Below, in pieces: positions 9,559 to 18,608 of a stretch of 64,000 bases of DNA. The notes beneath the pieces are model-generated. The model made no database searches. It was not told where the DNA came from and saw only the letters and a program-made list of their open reading frames with translations. Each line of letters starts with the position of its first letter. Position 1 is the first letter of the stretch. Origin of the DNA: Bacteroidota bacterium (lineage in GTDB: Bacteria; Bacteroidota; Bacteroidia; AKYH767-A; OLB10); NCBI GenBank assembly GCA_016717325.1, contig JADKFV010000003.1:62001-126000 (forward strand), in the 5' to 3' direction. The position numbers were made by a program, and so were the translations under genes.

Positions 9559-9740
9559 ATTTATTTTGATATTGTTTTTATGCGCACAAGTTTAGCTCAA
9601 ATATCGATTACAAGATTAATAAAAATAGATAGAGTTGCGTTATTAATTTAGTGAGTTGTCGTTTTTATTTTTGGCGCCCTTTTTTATTGAATTAATATGA
9701 CACTCAAGTACTGCATTGTTTATAAAATAATATAGAAGGC

Positions 9741-9770
9741 AAAAAAAATCCCCGCATAAAGCGAGGATTT
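9741..9770 (-). terminator. Rho-independent terminator after the FKBP gene
   Basis: On the minus strand, AAATCCTCGC and GCGGGGATTT form a 10-bp stem (one mismatch) around a 5-base loop, followed by a run of eight T. It lies 20 bases past the stop of the FKBP gene and would end its transcript before the polysaccharide operon. Confidence 0.85.
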
Positions 9771-9789
9771 CATTGTGAGGATCTGTTTT

Positions 9790-10488
9790 TTATTTGTCGA
9801 TGGAAATTAATTCTACCTCGAAAACAAGCGCTTCACCTGGGCCTATCATTCCACCAGCACCTTGGTCACCGTAAGCAATATTTGCAGGTAAAAACAATTT
9901 AAATTTTGACCCTGTAGGCATTAGTTGTAAAGCTTCTGTCCATCCCGGAATAACCTGATTAACGCCAAACTGTGCAGGTTGACCACGTTGCACCGAACTG
10001 TCGAACACAGTACCATCTATCAATGTGCCATGATAATGTGTTGTCACCTTATCGGTGGCGGTAGGTTTTGGCCCTGTTCCCATTTTAATGACTTCGTATT
10101 GCAAACCGCTGGCAGTTGTGGTTACACCGGCTTTGGATTTATTTGTTGCTAAAAATGCTTCACCCTTAGCTTTGTTTTCACCAGCTTTTGCTGCTTTTTC
10201 GGCTGCTTGCTTTGCTTGTTCAGCTTGCATGTGTTCGCTTATCATTTTGTTGGAAGCAGCGGGATCGATTTTGCACTGTCCTCCGGTAAGAAATGCTTTC
10301 ATGCCGGCAGCAAGCAAATCTACATTTAAACCTTTGTCGAGGTTGCTTTGTTTTAGATTACCTGCAATTGATACACCAAGCGCATAGCTCATTGAGTCTT
10401 CTTTTGTTTTAAATTCCATAGTTTGCGATTTTGCGGCAGTTGTAAAAAGTACAACTAAAGCCAACATTGTTATTGATAATTTGTTCAT
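9790..10488 (-). CDS. Exported FKBP-type peptidyl-prolyl cis-trans isomerase
   Basis: 232 residues. A signal peptide ends near residue 22 (TTAAKSQ). An FkpA-type N-terminal helical dimerisation domain (about 27-110, with SYALGVSIAGNLK) is followed by an Ala/Lys-rich helix and a C-terminal FKBP domain (about 135-230: VTTHYHGTLIDGTVFDSS, FGVNQVIPGWTEAL, AYGDQGAGG). These residues form the rotamase pocket. It should accelerate proline isomerisation during folding of periplasmic and outer-membrane proteins. It appears to be a single-gene transcript with its own terminator. Confidence 0.95.
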   Translation of the reverse strand: MNKLSITMLALVVLFTTAAKSQTMEFKTKEDSMSYALGVSIAGNLKQSNLDKGLNVDLLAAGMKAFLTGGQCKIDPAASNKMISEHMQAEQAKQAAEKAAKAGENKAKGEAFLATNKSKAGVTTTASGLQYEVIKMGTGPKPTATDKVTTHYHGTLIDGTVFDSSVQRGQPAQFGVNQVIPGWTEALQLMPTGSKFKLFLPANIAYGDQGAGGMIGPGEALVFEVELISIDK

Positions 10489-10658
10489 TTTGTTTTTTTA
10501 CTTTTTTTTTAAATGAGGCTGCGAAAATAGTATTTTTTCCATAAAAGTAAATATGCAAATTGGATGAAAGTTTTACTGCCTGCTTTTATGACCGAATGTT
10601 ATTTTCTTACTAACAAAATAATAATTATTAACCGTTAAATCAACCTTACAAGCAAACA

Positions 10659-12122
10659 TTACCTCACCATCAAACGCACAGTACGTTTATTATTACCATC
10701 GTCCACTTGTATCTTGTAAACCCCTCCAGGCAAGTGAGCTGTTGGTATATTTAAAGAAGCTATAGTGTTTGGCAATGTTGAAGCATTAAAAGTATCTACT
10801 AGTTTGCCGGTAATTTCATATATACTTATTGTGGCGTTATCAGCAGTAGTAAAAAATTCTAACGTGGTAAAATCCTGAGCCGGATTGGGATACAATTGCA
10901 AATTGTTTCCTGCAGCAAAAATTCCTTCGCGACAATTTATGGTAACTTGTATGGTGTTTGATGTTCGGCCACAACCAAATGCATTGCGGGTTATAACCTT
11001 GTAAACCCCTGCCTGAGTTGCGGTATAAGATGGCAATGTCGCATTAGCTATATCGGTACTGAATTTTTTCCATTGATATGTTAAGCCAATATCTGTATTA
11101 GCGTTTAGCACCACACTTTGGCCCTGACAAAATGTTGTAGGCCCGGCAGCAGCAATGGTTGCAATTGGCAGGTTTACTATTTTCGTAATTTTTGGCCCTA
11201 TGGCTTTAGTACAACCATTGGTGGCGGTTACGATACATCTGAAATAACCGCTTGTAGTAGAGCTAAAATAGGGTGACGATGCACCGGGAATAATAGTCAG
11301 GCTTTTGTACCATTGATAAGTTGCACCGGGGCTTGAGTTAGCCATCAATTTCAAAGTGTCGCCACGGCATACACTATCGTTCGATATCATTTGGATATTA
11401 CCCGGTGGCGCTGCATTTACTGTTATATAATTTGTTTTGGTTATTGAATTTGTTCCGGCAGGATTGGTGGCACTGTGTGTAACAGCGTATTGGCCGGCAG
11501 CGCTATATGTAATCACAGGATTTTGTTCGGTAGAAGTTGCAGGTGTACCTCCGGTGAAAGTCCAGTTCCAGCTAGATGCCATATTGCTACTTGCATCTGC
11601 AAAAGTAACCGCACCATCGGGGCAAATAATTGTGGGTGTAGCGCTAAAGTTGGCAACAGGTGCAGCCAACACAACTATAGTATAGCCCGTAACTGTGGAG
11701 TTTTGCGATACCGGTATAAAGCCACCATAAATGCCATTCAGCTTAACATTTACTACTATTGGGTAAACCCCTGCTGTAGTTGCCGTTCCCGATATTTGAA
11801 CACATCTGTTACTGCCACCAGGAAAAGTGCAATTGTTTTGGTAGCATTGGTAATTGATACCCGGAGGCATCCCTACAACACTTAATACCTGAATGTTTGT
11901 TACAACTACTAATCCCAGGCCGGGCACCACAGTGTCGGTTAGCACTTTGAGTTGCATGGTTGTAGAGTAAAAGGCATTTTGAAATGCTACCGGCAAATTT
12001 TCGATAGTATCGGGGTATATACCCGGATCGGTAATGCCATTGTCGGGGGTACACTGACTGTACATCATGTTATTCAAACAGAATAAGCATAAAACGAAAA
12101 CGATAATTTTTTTCATAAGCAT
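10659..12122 (-). CDS. T9SS-exported protein with PKD and Ig-like domains
   Basis: About 487 residues from the ATG at 12122 (another at 12116); a longer frame begins further upstream at 12191 but adds a non-signal stretch, so I place the start before MKKIIVFVLCLFCLNN, a good signal peptide. A PKD domain follows (NFSATPTIICPDGAVTFAD ... ITYSAAGQYAVTHSATNPAG), then two Ig-like segments with paired Cys, and a C-terminal T9SS sorting domain (LYPNPAQDFTTLEF ... GGVYKIQVDD). It would cross the outer membrane through the T9SS and be surface-anchored or released. Ligand unknown. Confidence 0.9.
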   Translation of the reverse strand: MLMKKIIVFVLCLFCLNNMMYSQCTPDNGITDPGIYPDTIENLPVAFQNAFYSTTMQLKVLTDTVVPGLGLVVVTNIQVLSVVGMPPGINYQCYQNNCTFPGGSNRCVQISGTATTAGVYPIVVNVKLNGIYGGFIPVSQNSTVTGYTIVVLAAPVANFSATPTIICPDGAVTFADASSNMASSWNWTFTGGTPATSTEQNPVITYSAAGQYAVTHSATNPAGTNSITKTNYITVNAAPPGNIQMISNDSVCRGDTLKLMANSSPGATYQWYKSLTIIPGASSPYFSSTTSGYFRCIVTATNGCTKAIGPKITKIVNLPIATIAAAGPTTFCQGQSVVLNANTDIGLTYQWKKFSTDIANATLPSYTATQAGVYKVITRNAFGCGRTSNTIQVTINCREGIFAAGNNLQLYPNPAQDFTTLEFFTTADNATISIYEITGKLVDTFNASTLPNTIASLNIPTAHLPGGVYKIQVDDGNNKRTVRLMVR

Positions 12123-12439
12123 TTGATTTTTTTTAGAAGTTAAAATTTGATTTTGGAGCAAGCCAATGTATGTATAAATTGGGAATTGCAAGTTTATTTT
12201 TCGTCAAATATTTTTTTGACAACAAATAATGTGACAGTTCAATCACAAAACAGAAAAATATAATTGTTGCCATCAAACCTTAAAAAAGTTGAGAATTCAT
12301 TTTTTAAAGTGATTGAAAAACAGAAAAAAAACTCCATGCTTTTTGTTGCAAAAAATATTTTTGCATTTTTCGTGTATTCTGTGGCAAAAAATATCCGGCA
12401 TAAATTTACATCCTTAAGAAGAGCAGGATGGCAAAAATA
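12123..12439. other. Intergenic region, very AT-rich
   Basis: No convincing gene. It carries the promoter of the T9SS gene to its left and the 3' region of cdd to its right. At 12347-12365 an AT-rich inverted repeat (TGCAAAAA-ATA-TTTTTGCA) could be a weak terminator for cdd. A plus-strand open frame across the region is not protein-like. Confidence 0.4.
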
Positions 12440-12928
12440 TTATTTCATGCTATCGGCATTAAACATAAATGGAAGTAAAAGTTTTACACTATTGAACACG
12501 AATATTTTTGCTCCATCGCCCACCATTATAAAACGTATTTCTGATTGATAGCGATGTTCGCACTCTGCCATTACCTGTCGGCAATCGCCACATGGACTAA
12601 CTGGTGTAGGTGTAGGTTGTGTGCCTATGAAAGCAGTAACCGCTATGGCTTTTATTTTTACGTTTGGATAATGCGCACCACTATAAAAAACGGCAACGCG
12701 TTCAGCGCACAAACCCGAAGGATAAGCAGCATTTTCCTGGTTGCTTCCTGATACGATTTCGCCATTTTCTAACAACACCGCAGCACCAACATTAAAGTTT
12801 GAATATGGTGCATAAGCAGTGCGCGTAGCTTCAATTGCTTTTTGCATTAATAATGCATCGCTCGCATTAAGTTCATCAACGGAGTTGTATATTTCTATTT
12901 CGGTTTTAAGTTCGAATTTTTGCATCAC
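12440..12928 (-). CDS. cdd: Cytidine deaminase
   Basis: 162 residues. It has both halves of the zinc site: C74-A75-E76 (GLCAERVAVF) and P112-C113-G114-D115-C116 (PCGDCRQ). Glu76 is the catalytic proton shuttle, and NVGAAVLLENGEIVSGSNQENA is the nucleoside-binding region. It converts cytidine and deoxycytidine to uridine and deoxyuridine in pyrimidine salvage. It lies 67 bases downstream of dnaG on the same strand and may share its transcript. Length and motifs fit the tetrameric class with a short N-terminal extension. Confidence 0.95.
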   Translation of the reverse strand: MMQKFELKTEIEIYNSVDELNASDALLMQKAIEATRTAYAPYSNFNVGAAVLLENGEIVSGSNQENAAYPSGLCAERVAVFYSGAHYPNVKIKAIAVTAFIGTQPTPTPVSPCGDCRQVMAECEHRYQSEIRFIMVGDGAKIFVFNSVKLLLPFMFNADSMK

Positions 12929-12995
12929 AAAAAAATTATTGGTAAATATAGCAAGTTATTTTTATAGCCTGCGAAGTTTTATAAATTGCTATACA

Positions 12996-14930
12996 TTACT
13001 TTACAATTACAATACTTAAATATTTACTCAGCTCCATTTTTATACTTTCCAGTTGTTGGTATTTAAGCATTATATCATCGTATTCGTTTCCATCGTCAAA
13101 AGCAGTTTTCAGTTCGAGGCCGGTTTCTTTTAGCATTTGCATTACCTTTTTCATTTTCAAAGTATACAGCGCGCTCAATACAGCATGGCGCAAATGTTTG
13201 TCTTCGGTGCGGGTAAAAATTCCGCGTTGCTCCCAGCCTTCGCTTAGTGTATATTGCGTTGTAATAAGTCCAATGGCTTTTTCGCGCAAGGCCATATCGT
13301 CTTGCTGCTTAGTAAACAAATCAACATGAAATGTTTTTTTGCTGGCATAAATTTCGTGACACAAATTCAACATCTGCGCGAGTAATTCATCGTCAAAACT
13401 TATTTCATCACCCATTAATTCGCTCACAATAAAATCAACCACCTTGTATGGTTGTATATCTATATTGTCGTCACCTATCACTATATTATGATCGCCATAG
13501 TTAAGTATAAGCCGCATAACTTCCTGTTCCTGATAAAAGGCATTATCTTCAGTTTGTGGTATTTCTTCTGCAATGGGAATTTGCTGAGTTTCTTCAATGG
13601 CAGTTTCATTATCACGATGGGTTTGTTGTGCACTTTTTGAGCGTAATTTATTTAACTCTATCAGCAAAACCTGCTCATCAATTTCCATAGCAATGGCACA
13701 CTGTTTTGTATAGGTAGCGCGAATAATTGCATCAGGAATTTTCGAAATGCTTTCTACAATGTCTTTAATAAGTGCAGCTTTGCGCAAAGGATCGTTGCCG
13801 GCTTCACTGAGTAAAAGTTCGGTTTTGAATAAAATAAAATCGCGGGCACTATCAGTCAAAAATAATTTTAATTCCTCGGTCGATACTTTTTTCGAATAGC
13901 TGTCAGGATCATCGCCATCTGGAAAAAGAACTATGCGAACATTAAGGCCCTCTTGCAAAATCATATCGATACCACGCATGGATGCTTTGATACCTGCAGC
14001 ATCGCCATCGTACAAAACGGTAATGTGTTGGGTGTAGCGTGCAATTAATTTTATCTGATCAACAGTGAGCGAAGTGCCGCTCGATGATACAGAATTTTCG
14101 ATACCGGCCTGATGCAGTGAAATTACATCGGTATAACCTTCGCATAAATAACAGGTATCATTTACGGTTATACTTTTTTTGGCAAAGTTGATTCCGTAAA
14201 GTGATTTATTTTTTTTATAAATATCACTCTCTGGCGAGTTGACATATTTTGGTTGATGTGGATCCGTTTTAAGAATGCGTGCCCCAAATGCGATGGTGCG
14301 TCCTGTAAGATTGTAAATAGGAAACATAACGCGGCCACGAAAACGGTCATACTTTTTCTCTTCTTTAATTATGGTGAGTCCGGCTTTTTCAAGATTACTT
14401 ATGTTGTAAGCATTCTTTGTAGCTTCATCGGTAAAGGTGCTCCACGCATCGGGAGAATAACCAAGTTGAAATTTTTCGATTGTTGCATCAGTAAATCCAC
14501 GCTCATAAAAATATGCTTTACCTATTGCCTGCCCTTCGGTTGTTTCTAAATTCTGATGATAAAATTTTGCTGCAAAATCGTTGATAGCATATAAACTTTC
14601 TTTTTCGAGATCGGCAATTTTTTGCTCGTCTGTTTTTATTTCTTCAACAATTTCAATATTATATTTATTTGCCAAATATCGCAATGCTTCGGGGTAAGTG
14701 TAATGCTCATGTTCCATTACAAAGTTTACTGAATCGCCTGCCTTACCACAACCAAAACATTTGTAAATTCCCTTCGAAGGTGATACAGCAAACGATGGGC
14801 TGCGTTCGTTATGAAAAGGACACAAACCCACAAGTGTGCTGCCACGCTTACGCAAGTTAACAAAGTCGCCAACTACTTCATCTATACGTGCAGTTTCTAC
14901 TATGCTTTCAACTGTGGCCTTTGGTATCAA
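12996..14930 (-). CDS. dnaG: DNA primase
   Basis: 644 residues. The N-terminal zinc finger has ligands C37, H40, C58 and C61 (CPFHNERSPSF ... YKCFGCGKAGD). The catalytic core has a TOPRIM domain (YLCEGYTDVISLHQAG, VLYDGDAAG, FPDGDDPDS) with the acidic metal ligands, and the C-terminal region is the helicase-binding part. It makes RNA primers at the replication fork with DnaB. The start codon is TTG at 14928-14930: an in-frame TAA lies directly upstream, and MIPKATVESIVETARI matches the usual DnaG beginning, so no ATG is available. Confidence 0.97.
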   Translation of the reverse strand: MIPKATVESIVETARIDEVVGDFVNLRKRGSTLVGLCPFHNERSPSFAVSPSKGIYKCFGCGKAGDSVNFVMEHEHYTYPEALRYLANKYNIEIVEEIKTDEQKIADLEKESLYAINDFAAKFYHQNLETTEGQAIGKAYFYERGFTDATIEKFQLGYSPDAWSTFTDEATKNAYNISNLEKAGLTIIKEEKKYDRFRGRVMFPIYNLTGRTIAFGARILKTDPHQPKYVNSPESDIYKKNKSLYGINFAKKSITVNDTCYLCEGYTDVISLHQAGIENSVSSSGTSLTVDQIKLIARYTQHITVLYDGDAAGIKASMRGIDMILQEGLNVRIVLFPDGDDPDSYSKKVSTEELKLFLTDSARDFILFKTELLLSEAGNDPLRKAALIKDIVESISKIPDAIIRATYTKQCAIAMEIDEQVLLIELNKLRSKSAQQTHRDNETAIEETQQIPIAEEIPQTEDNAFYQEQEVMRLILNYGDHNIVIGDDNIDIQPYKVVDFIVSELMGDEISFDDELLAQMLNLCHEIYASKKTFHVDLFTKQQDDMALREKAIGLITTQYTLSEGWEQRGIFTRTEDKHLRHAVLSALYTLKMKKVMQMLKETGLELKTAFDDGNEYDDIMLKYQQLESIKMELSKYLSIVIVK

Positions 14931-14957
14931 TTATTTTTTTGCTTGAAATTATTTTTA

Positions 14958-14965
14958 CAAAAATA
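14958..14965 (-). promoter_or_regulatory. Candidate -7 box (TATTTTTG) upstream of dnaG
   Basis: TATTTTTG on the minus strand fits the Bacteroidota -7 consensus TAnnTTTG and lies 27 bases before the TTG start codon of dnaG. No good -33 TTG is found at the usual spacing, so the call is weak. Confidence 0.3.
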
Positions 14966-15175
14966 TAAAAAGTGTTGGGGGAATGTAATTTATGATTGCA
15001 ATTAATTTTGAATAAAAATTTTGGTAGAGGTTTGTTGTATTATTAAAGGCAAATGGATATCATCATTGTATTTAAAAATTAGCAAAAAGCGTTTTTTAAA
15101 TTAATATCGTTTGTGAGTTGCAGTCAATAATCATCTTGAGTTAAGGATTTTATCAAAAGGTAATAGATGAGCAAT

Positions 15176-16144
15176 TTAATTACTATCGTTTATTAAGTTT
15201 ATGATTAGTTTTATCATCAAATCTTTTTCACTTGGGTTGCTTTGGGCTACTAATAATGCTAAAGCGGTTAATCCATTATCATTTATTTTTAGTTCTCCAC
15301 TTTTTTTAAAATGATGTTTGTTTTTTTCTAAGAACCAAACAAATAAAAATGCGCCAATCCGTTTATTTCCATCCGAAAAGGAATGGTTTTTAATTACAAA
15401 GTACAGCAAATTTGCCGCTTGTTCTTCGATGCTTGGATATAAATATTGTTTGTCAAATGTTTGTACTATGCTCATTAAAGAGCTTTTAAAGCCTTCATCT
15501 TTTTCTTTTCCAAATAACTCTGTGGCTTCGTTCTTAATTATTAATTGGCGTTTCAATTCCGAAATCGCATATTTTGCTTCTTCATATTGGATTTCATAAG
15601 TTATATTTTCGCTTAGATTTTGATTCGAAATAGCGTTTCTGTCATATTGATTTAGCAAAACAAAACTCTTAGTATATTTACTTAATATTTCCAACAATCC
15701 TTTTGCTTCCTGCAACTGAATTGTATCAAATTGCGTTGCATTTTGAACGAGCTGAACCATCTGTCCAAGTTCTGCTAATCTTTTTTGATTTATGGTATAA
15801 CCTTGAAGTAAATGTTCTTTGAGCCTTTGGGTTGCCCATTGACGAAATTGAGTACCTCGCTTAGATTTTACACGGTAGCCTACTGAAATTATTACATCAA
15901 GATTGTAATGTTCCATTTTATAGGTTTTTCCATCGCTCGCAGTTGTCGCAAATTTTGCGACAACTGAAGATTCAATCAACTCACCTTCTAAAAATACATT
16001 ATTTATATGCTTTCCAATAGTTTTAATATCTCTATCAAAGAGTATGGAAAGTTGTTGTCTACTAAGCCAAAAGGTTTCGTTTTCAAATTGAACATAAACT
16101 TGAGGTTGATTATCTTTTGATTGATAAATTATTATTTCACTCAT
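15176..16144 (-). CDS. RhuM-family protein fused to a Fic/DOC domain
   Basis: 322 residues. The first ~120 are the RhuM (virulence-protein-like) module: IIIYQSKDNQ, WLSRQQLSILFDRD, MEHYNLDVIISVGYRVKS and FRQWATQRLKEHLLQGY. The C-terminal half has the Fic active-site motif HSFSDGNKRIG at 254-264, with catalytic H254, D258 and R262. Fic/DOC enzymes usually AMPylate or phosphorylate target proteins. No separate antitoxin lies next to it, and no clear inhibitory (S/T)xxxE(G/N) helix was identified. It stands between dnaG and an efflux operon and looks like an accessory insertion. Target and role unknown. Confidence 0.85.
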   Translation of the reverse strand: MSEIIIYQSKDNQPQVYVQFENETFWLSRQQLSILFDRDIKTIGKHINNVFLEGELIESSVVAKFATTASDGKTYKMEHYNLDVIISVGYRVKSKRGTQFRQWATQRLKEHLLQGYTINQKRLAELGQMVQLVQNATQFDTIQLQEAKGLLEILSKYTKSFVLLNQYDRNAISNQNLSENITYEIQYEEAKYAISELKRQLIIKNEATELFGKEKDEGFKSSLMSIVQTFDKQYLYPSIEEQAANLLYFVIKNHSFSDGNKRIGAFLFVWFLEKNKHHFKKSGELKINDNGLTALALLVAQSNPSEKDLMIKLIINLINDSN

Positions 16145-16175
16145 TTTGGATAATAAAAAATTAATTATAACACTT

Positions 16176-17284
16176 TTAATTCTTCTCCACCGGTGTTTTC
16201 AAATCAGGAATTTTTATTTTATCTTTTTTCGTTATGCCTTCGAGCACTTCAATATTTACCCCGTCCGATAAACCGGTTTTTATAAATCGTTTTTCGAATT
16301 TATTTGGTGCTACTTCAACCTCTACAAAAGTTTTATCTTTTTCAAACTGTAAAACGATTCGGAAACCGCAAAGACATTATCTTTTCTATCCAAAATAATA
16401 TCGGCATTGGCGCTATAACCTGCGCGCAAAAACGAACCTCCTTGTGCTTTAGTTAAGGCAGCACGAATAAGAAATTGTATAGCGCCATTTTCCGTAACAC
16501 CCTTGGGCGCAATATATTCGAGTGTTGCCTTGAAGCGTTCGGCATCTATTGCGCCAATGGTCAACAACAATTCCATTCCCGATTTTATTTTGCCCACTTC
16601 GCTTTCATCAACCTTGCCTTCAAAAATCATTTCGCCCATATTGGCTACCGATGCTATGGAAGTACCTTCGTTAAAAGTATTGCTTTCTATTACACTGCTT
16701 CCTTCTTTAATCGGCACATCGAGCACCATTCCATTTATAGTACTCCGTATGAGTGTATTGGTAGCACTGCCAGCCGATTTGGTCACACCGTTTTTTATAA
16801 GTTGCAAATTATTATCGGCCGCATTCATTTCTTCTTTTGCAGTTTTCAATCGCAATTCATTTTGCTGAAATTCGGCTTTCGAAACTACTTGTTGGTTGAA
16901 TAATGTTTCGCTTCTGTCATATTCTGCTTTTGCATTATCGAAATTAATGCGTGCCTGATTCACCCTGTTTTCGGCACTTGCGAGGTTTATCATATTGGGA
17001 ATGATTTTTACCTTAGCAATTACATCACCCGATTTTATTTCCTGCCCGGCAACCACAAATACTTTTTCTACAATACCCGATACCTGAGATTTCATGCTCA
17101 CTTCTTTGCGTGGTATAACGCTTCCGGCTGCTACTGTTTTTTTTATAATAGTTGTATCGAATGGAGTTGATGTTTCAAACACCACCGGAGGTTGTTCCGA
17201 TTTTTTGTAAAGGAAATAAAGTGTCCACACAAAAATTCCTAACAGTGCAACCACTAAAACGATTTTTAAAATTCTTTTTACCAT
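16176..17284 (-). CDS. MacA/HlyD-type periplasmic adaptor of an ABC efflux system, frameshifted near its 3' end
   Basis: Residues 1-305 read in frame from 17284: one membrane anchor (VVALLGIFVWTLYFLY), a lipoyl-like half (SMKSQVSGIVEKVFVVAGQEIKSGDVIAKV), a helical hairpin and a beta-barrel segment. At the AAAA run at 16351-16354 (TTTT on the coding strand) the frame breaks and stops at 16322. One extra base there restores ...DKTFVEVEVAPNKFEKRFIKTGLSDGVNIEVLEGI... to a stop at 16176, which is the normal MacA membrane-proximal end; total about 369 residues. It leads into two permeases and an ATPase. Either a sequencing indel or a real disabling mutation. Confidence 0.85.
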
Positions 17285-17346
17285 AAAATATTTTTCAATA
17301 CAATTTTTTCTAAAACAATGATTTGAAATCTGTAACTTTTTAAAAT

Positions 17347-18597
17347 TTATTCGGATCGCAAAGCTTCAACCGGCAATACCGATACAGCACGCTGTGCAGG
17401 TATCAATCCTGCAAGTGCCCCACAACCTATCAACACAGAAAGTGAAACAATGGCAACATTTATATCCACTGTTGGATTGCTAAACATAGGAACATCGGCA
17501 CCCAATGCCATATTTATTAATTCGAGCAAACCCACGCCTATTACCAAGCCAAAGTATCCGGCTACGGCAGTAAGAAAAACCGACTCCAGTATTATTTGAA
17601 ACATAACACTCACAGGAGTGGCGCCCAGTGCACGTTTCACGCCTATCTCCTTTGTTCTTTCTTTCACGACAATGAGCATAATATTGCTGATGCCAATAAT
17701 GCCTGCTATTAAAGTGCCTATACCTACCACCCAAATTAGCATATTGATACCGGCAAACAATCCCGACATTTTTTTAAACTGCACTTCCATATTCCAGTGA
17801 CCAATTGCCTGCTCATCTTCGGGTGCAATTTTATGTCGCTCTTTCATTAGCGCTATTACTTTTTCTTCGGCCACGGCTGCCGAAATATTTGGTTGAGATG
17901 ATATGGCAAACCATCCAACCTGATCGCCATAGTTAAAAGCATTTTGAAAAGTTGTAAACGGAACCACCACTCGCGATGCTTCTTGCTCTGCTTGTCCGCC
18001 ACTGCCCATAGGTACTGATACGCCTACAACCATAAAGTACACTCCATTGATAGAAACATAATCACCCAAAGTTTTTTCTTCGGGTTTAAAAAGATTTTCT
18101 TTCACGGCTCTGCCAATCACACAAACTTTGCGTTTAAAAGTAATATCATTTTCATTCAGGAAACGACCTTGTGTAATTTTTACTGCCGATATTTGCGCTA
18201 TGTTTGGATATACGCCCGCTACTTCATAGTTGCCCGATTTTAAACCACGTATCACGTTATTGCCACCCTGATAACCACCGAGTTGATTTTGAGGCGATAC
18301 CACAGCAAGTTCTTTTAATTGCCTTAGTGCCATTGCATCGCCATTGTTGAAATCGAAATCGCGCCCGGGTTTCATGCCTTTGTAAGGTTTGGTGGTACGC
18401 TGTGTCCACATAAAAAAACTATTGGTAGCAGTACCGTCAAAATCTTTTAACACGCCATTTTTTAATCCATTGCCGGCACCTAACATTATAACAAGCATAA
18501 AAATTCCCCAGCCTACACCAAGCGATGTAAGAAAAGTGCGCAACTTATTTTTTTTAATTGTTGCAAATATTTCTTGCCAGTTATCTTTATCAAACAT
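17347..18597 (-). CDS. MacB-like ABC transporter permease (FtsX family), first copy
   Basis: 416 residues. One N-terminal membrane helix (FLTSLGVGWGIFMLVIML), a MacB-type periplasmic core domain, and three C-terminal helices forming the FtsX permease domain with the coupling motif VKERTKEIGVKRALGATP. Lacks its own ATPase domain; the ATPase is a separate gene in this operon. With the adaptor and a TolC partner it would move a substrate (antibiotic, lipid or peptide) out of the periplasm by mechanotransmission. 11 bases downstream of the second permease gene. Confidence 0.9.
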   Translation of the reverse strand: MFDKDNWQEIFATIKKNKLRTFLTSLGVGWGIFMLVIMLGAGNGLKNGVLKDFDGTATNSFFMWTQRTTKPYKGMKPGRDFDFNNGDAMALRQLKELAVVSPQNQLGGYQGGNNVIRGLKSGNYEVAGVYPNIAQISAVKITQGRFLNENDITFKRKVCVIGRAVKENLFKPEEKTLGDYVSINGVYFMVVGVSVPMGSGGQAEQEASRVVVPFTTFQNAFNYGDQVGWFAISSQPNISAAVAEEKVIALMKERHKIAPEDEQAIGHWNMEVQFKKMSGLFAGINMLIWVVGIGTLIAGIIGISNIMLIVVKERTKEIGVKRALGATPVSVMFQIILESVFLTAVAGYFGLVIGVGLLELINMALGADVPMFSNPTVDINVAIVSLSVLIGCGALAGLIPAQRAVSVLPVEALRSE

Positions 18598-18608
18598 GAT
18601 ATAAATTT

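Noticed and set aside
12264..12548. 94-codon plus-strand frame overlapping the 3' end of cdd
   Set aside because: Composition is typical of AT-rich intergenic DNA plus antisense cdd; no homology-like features.
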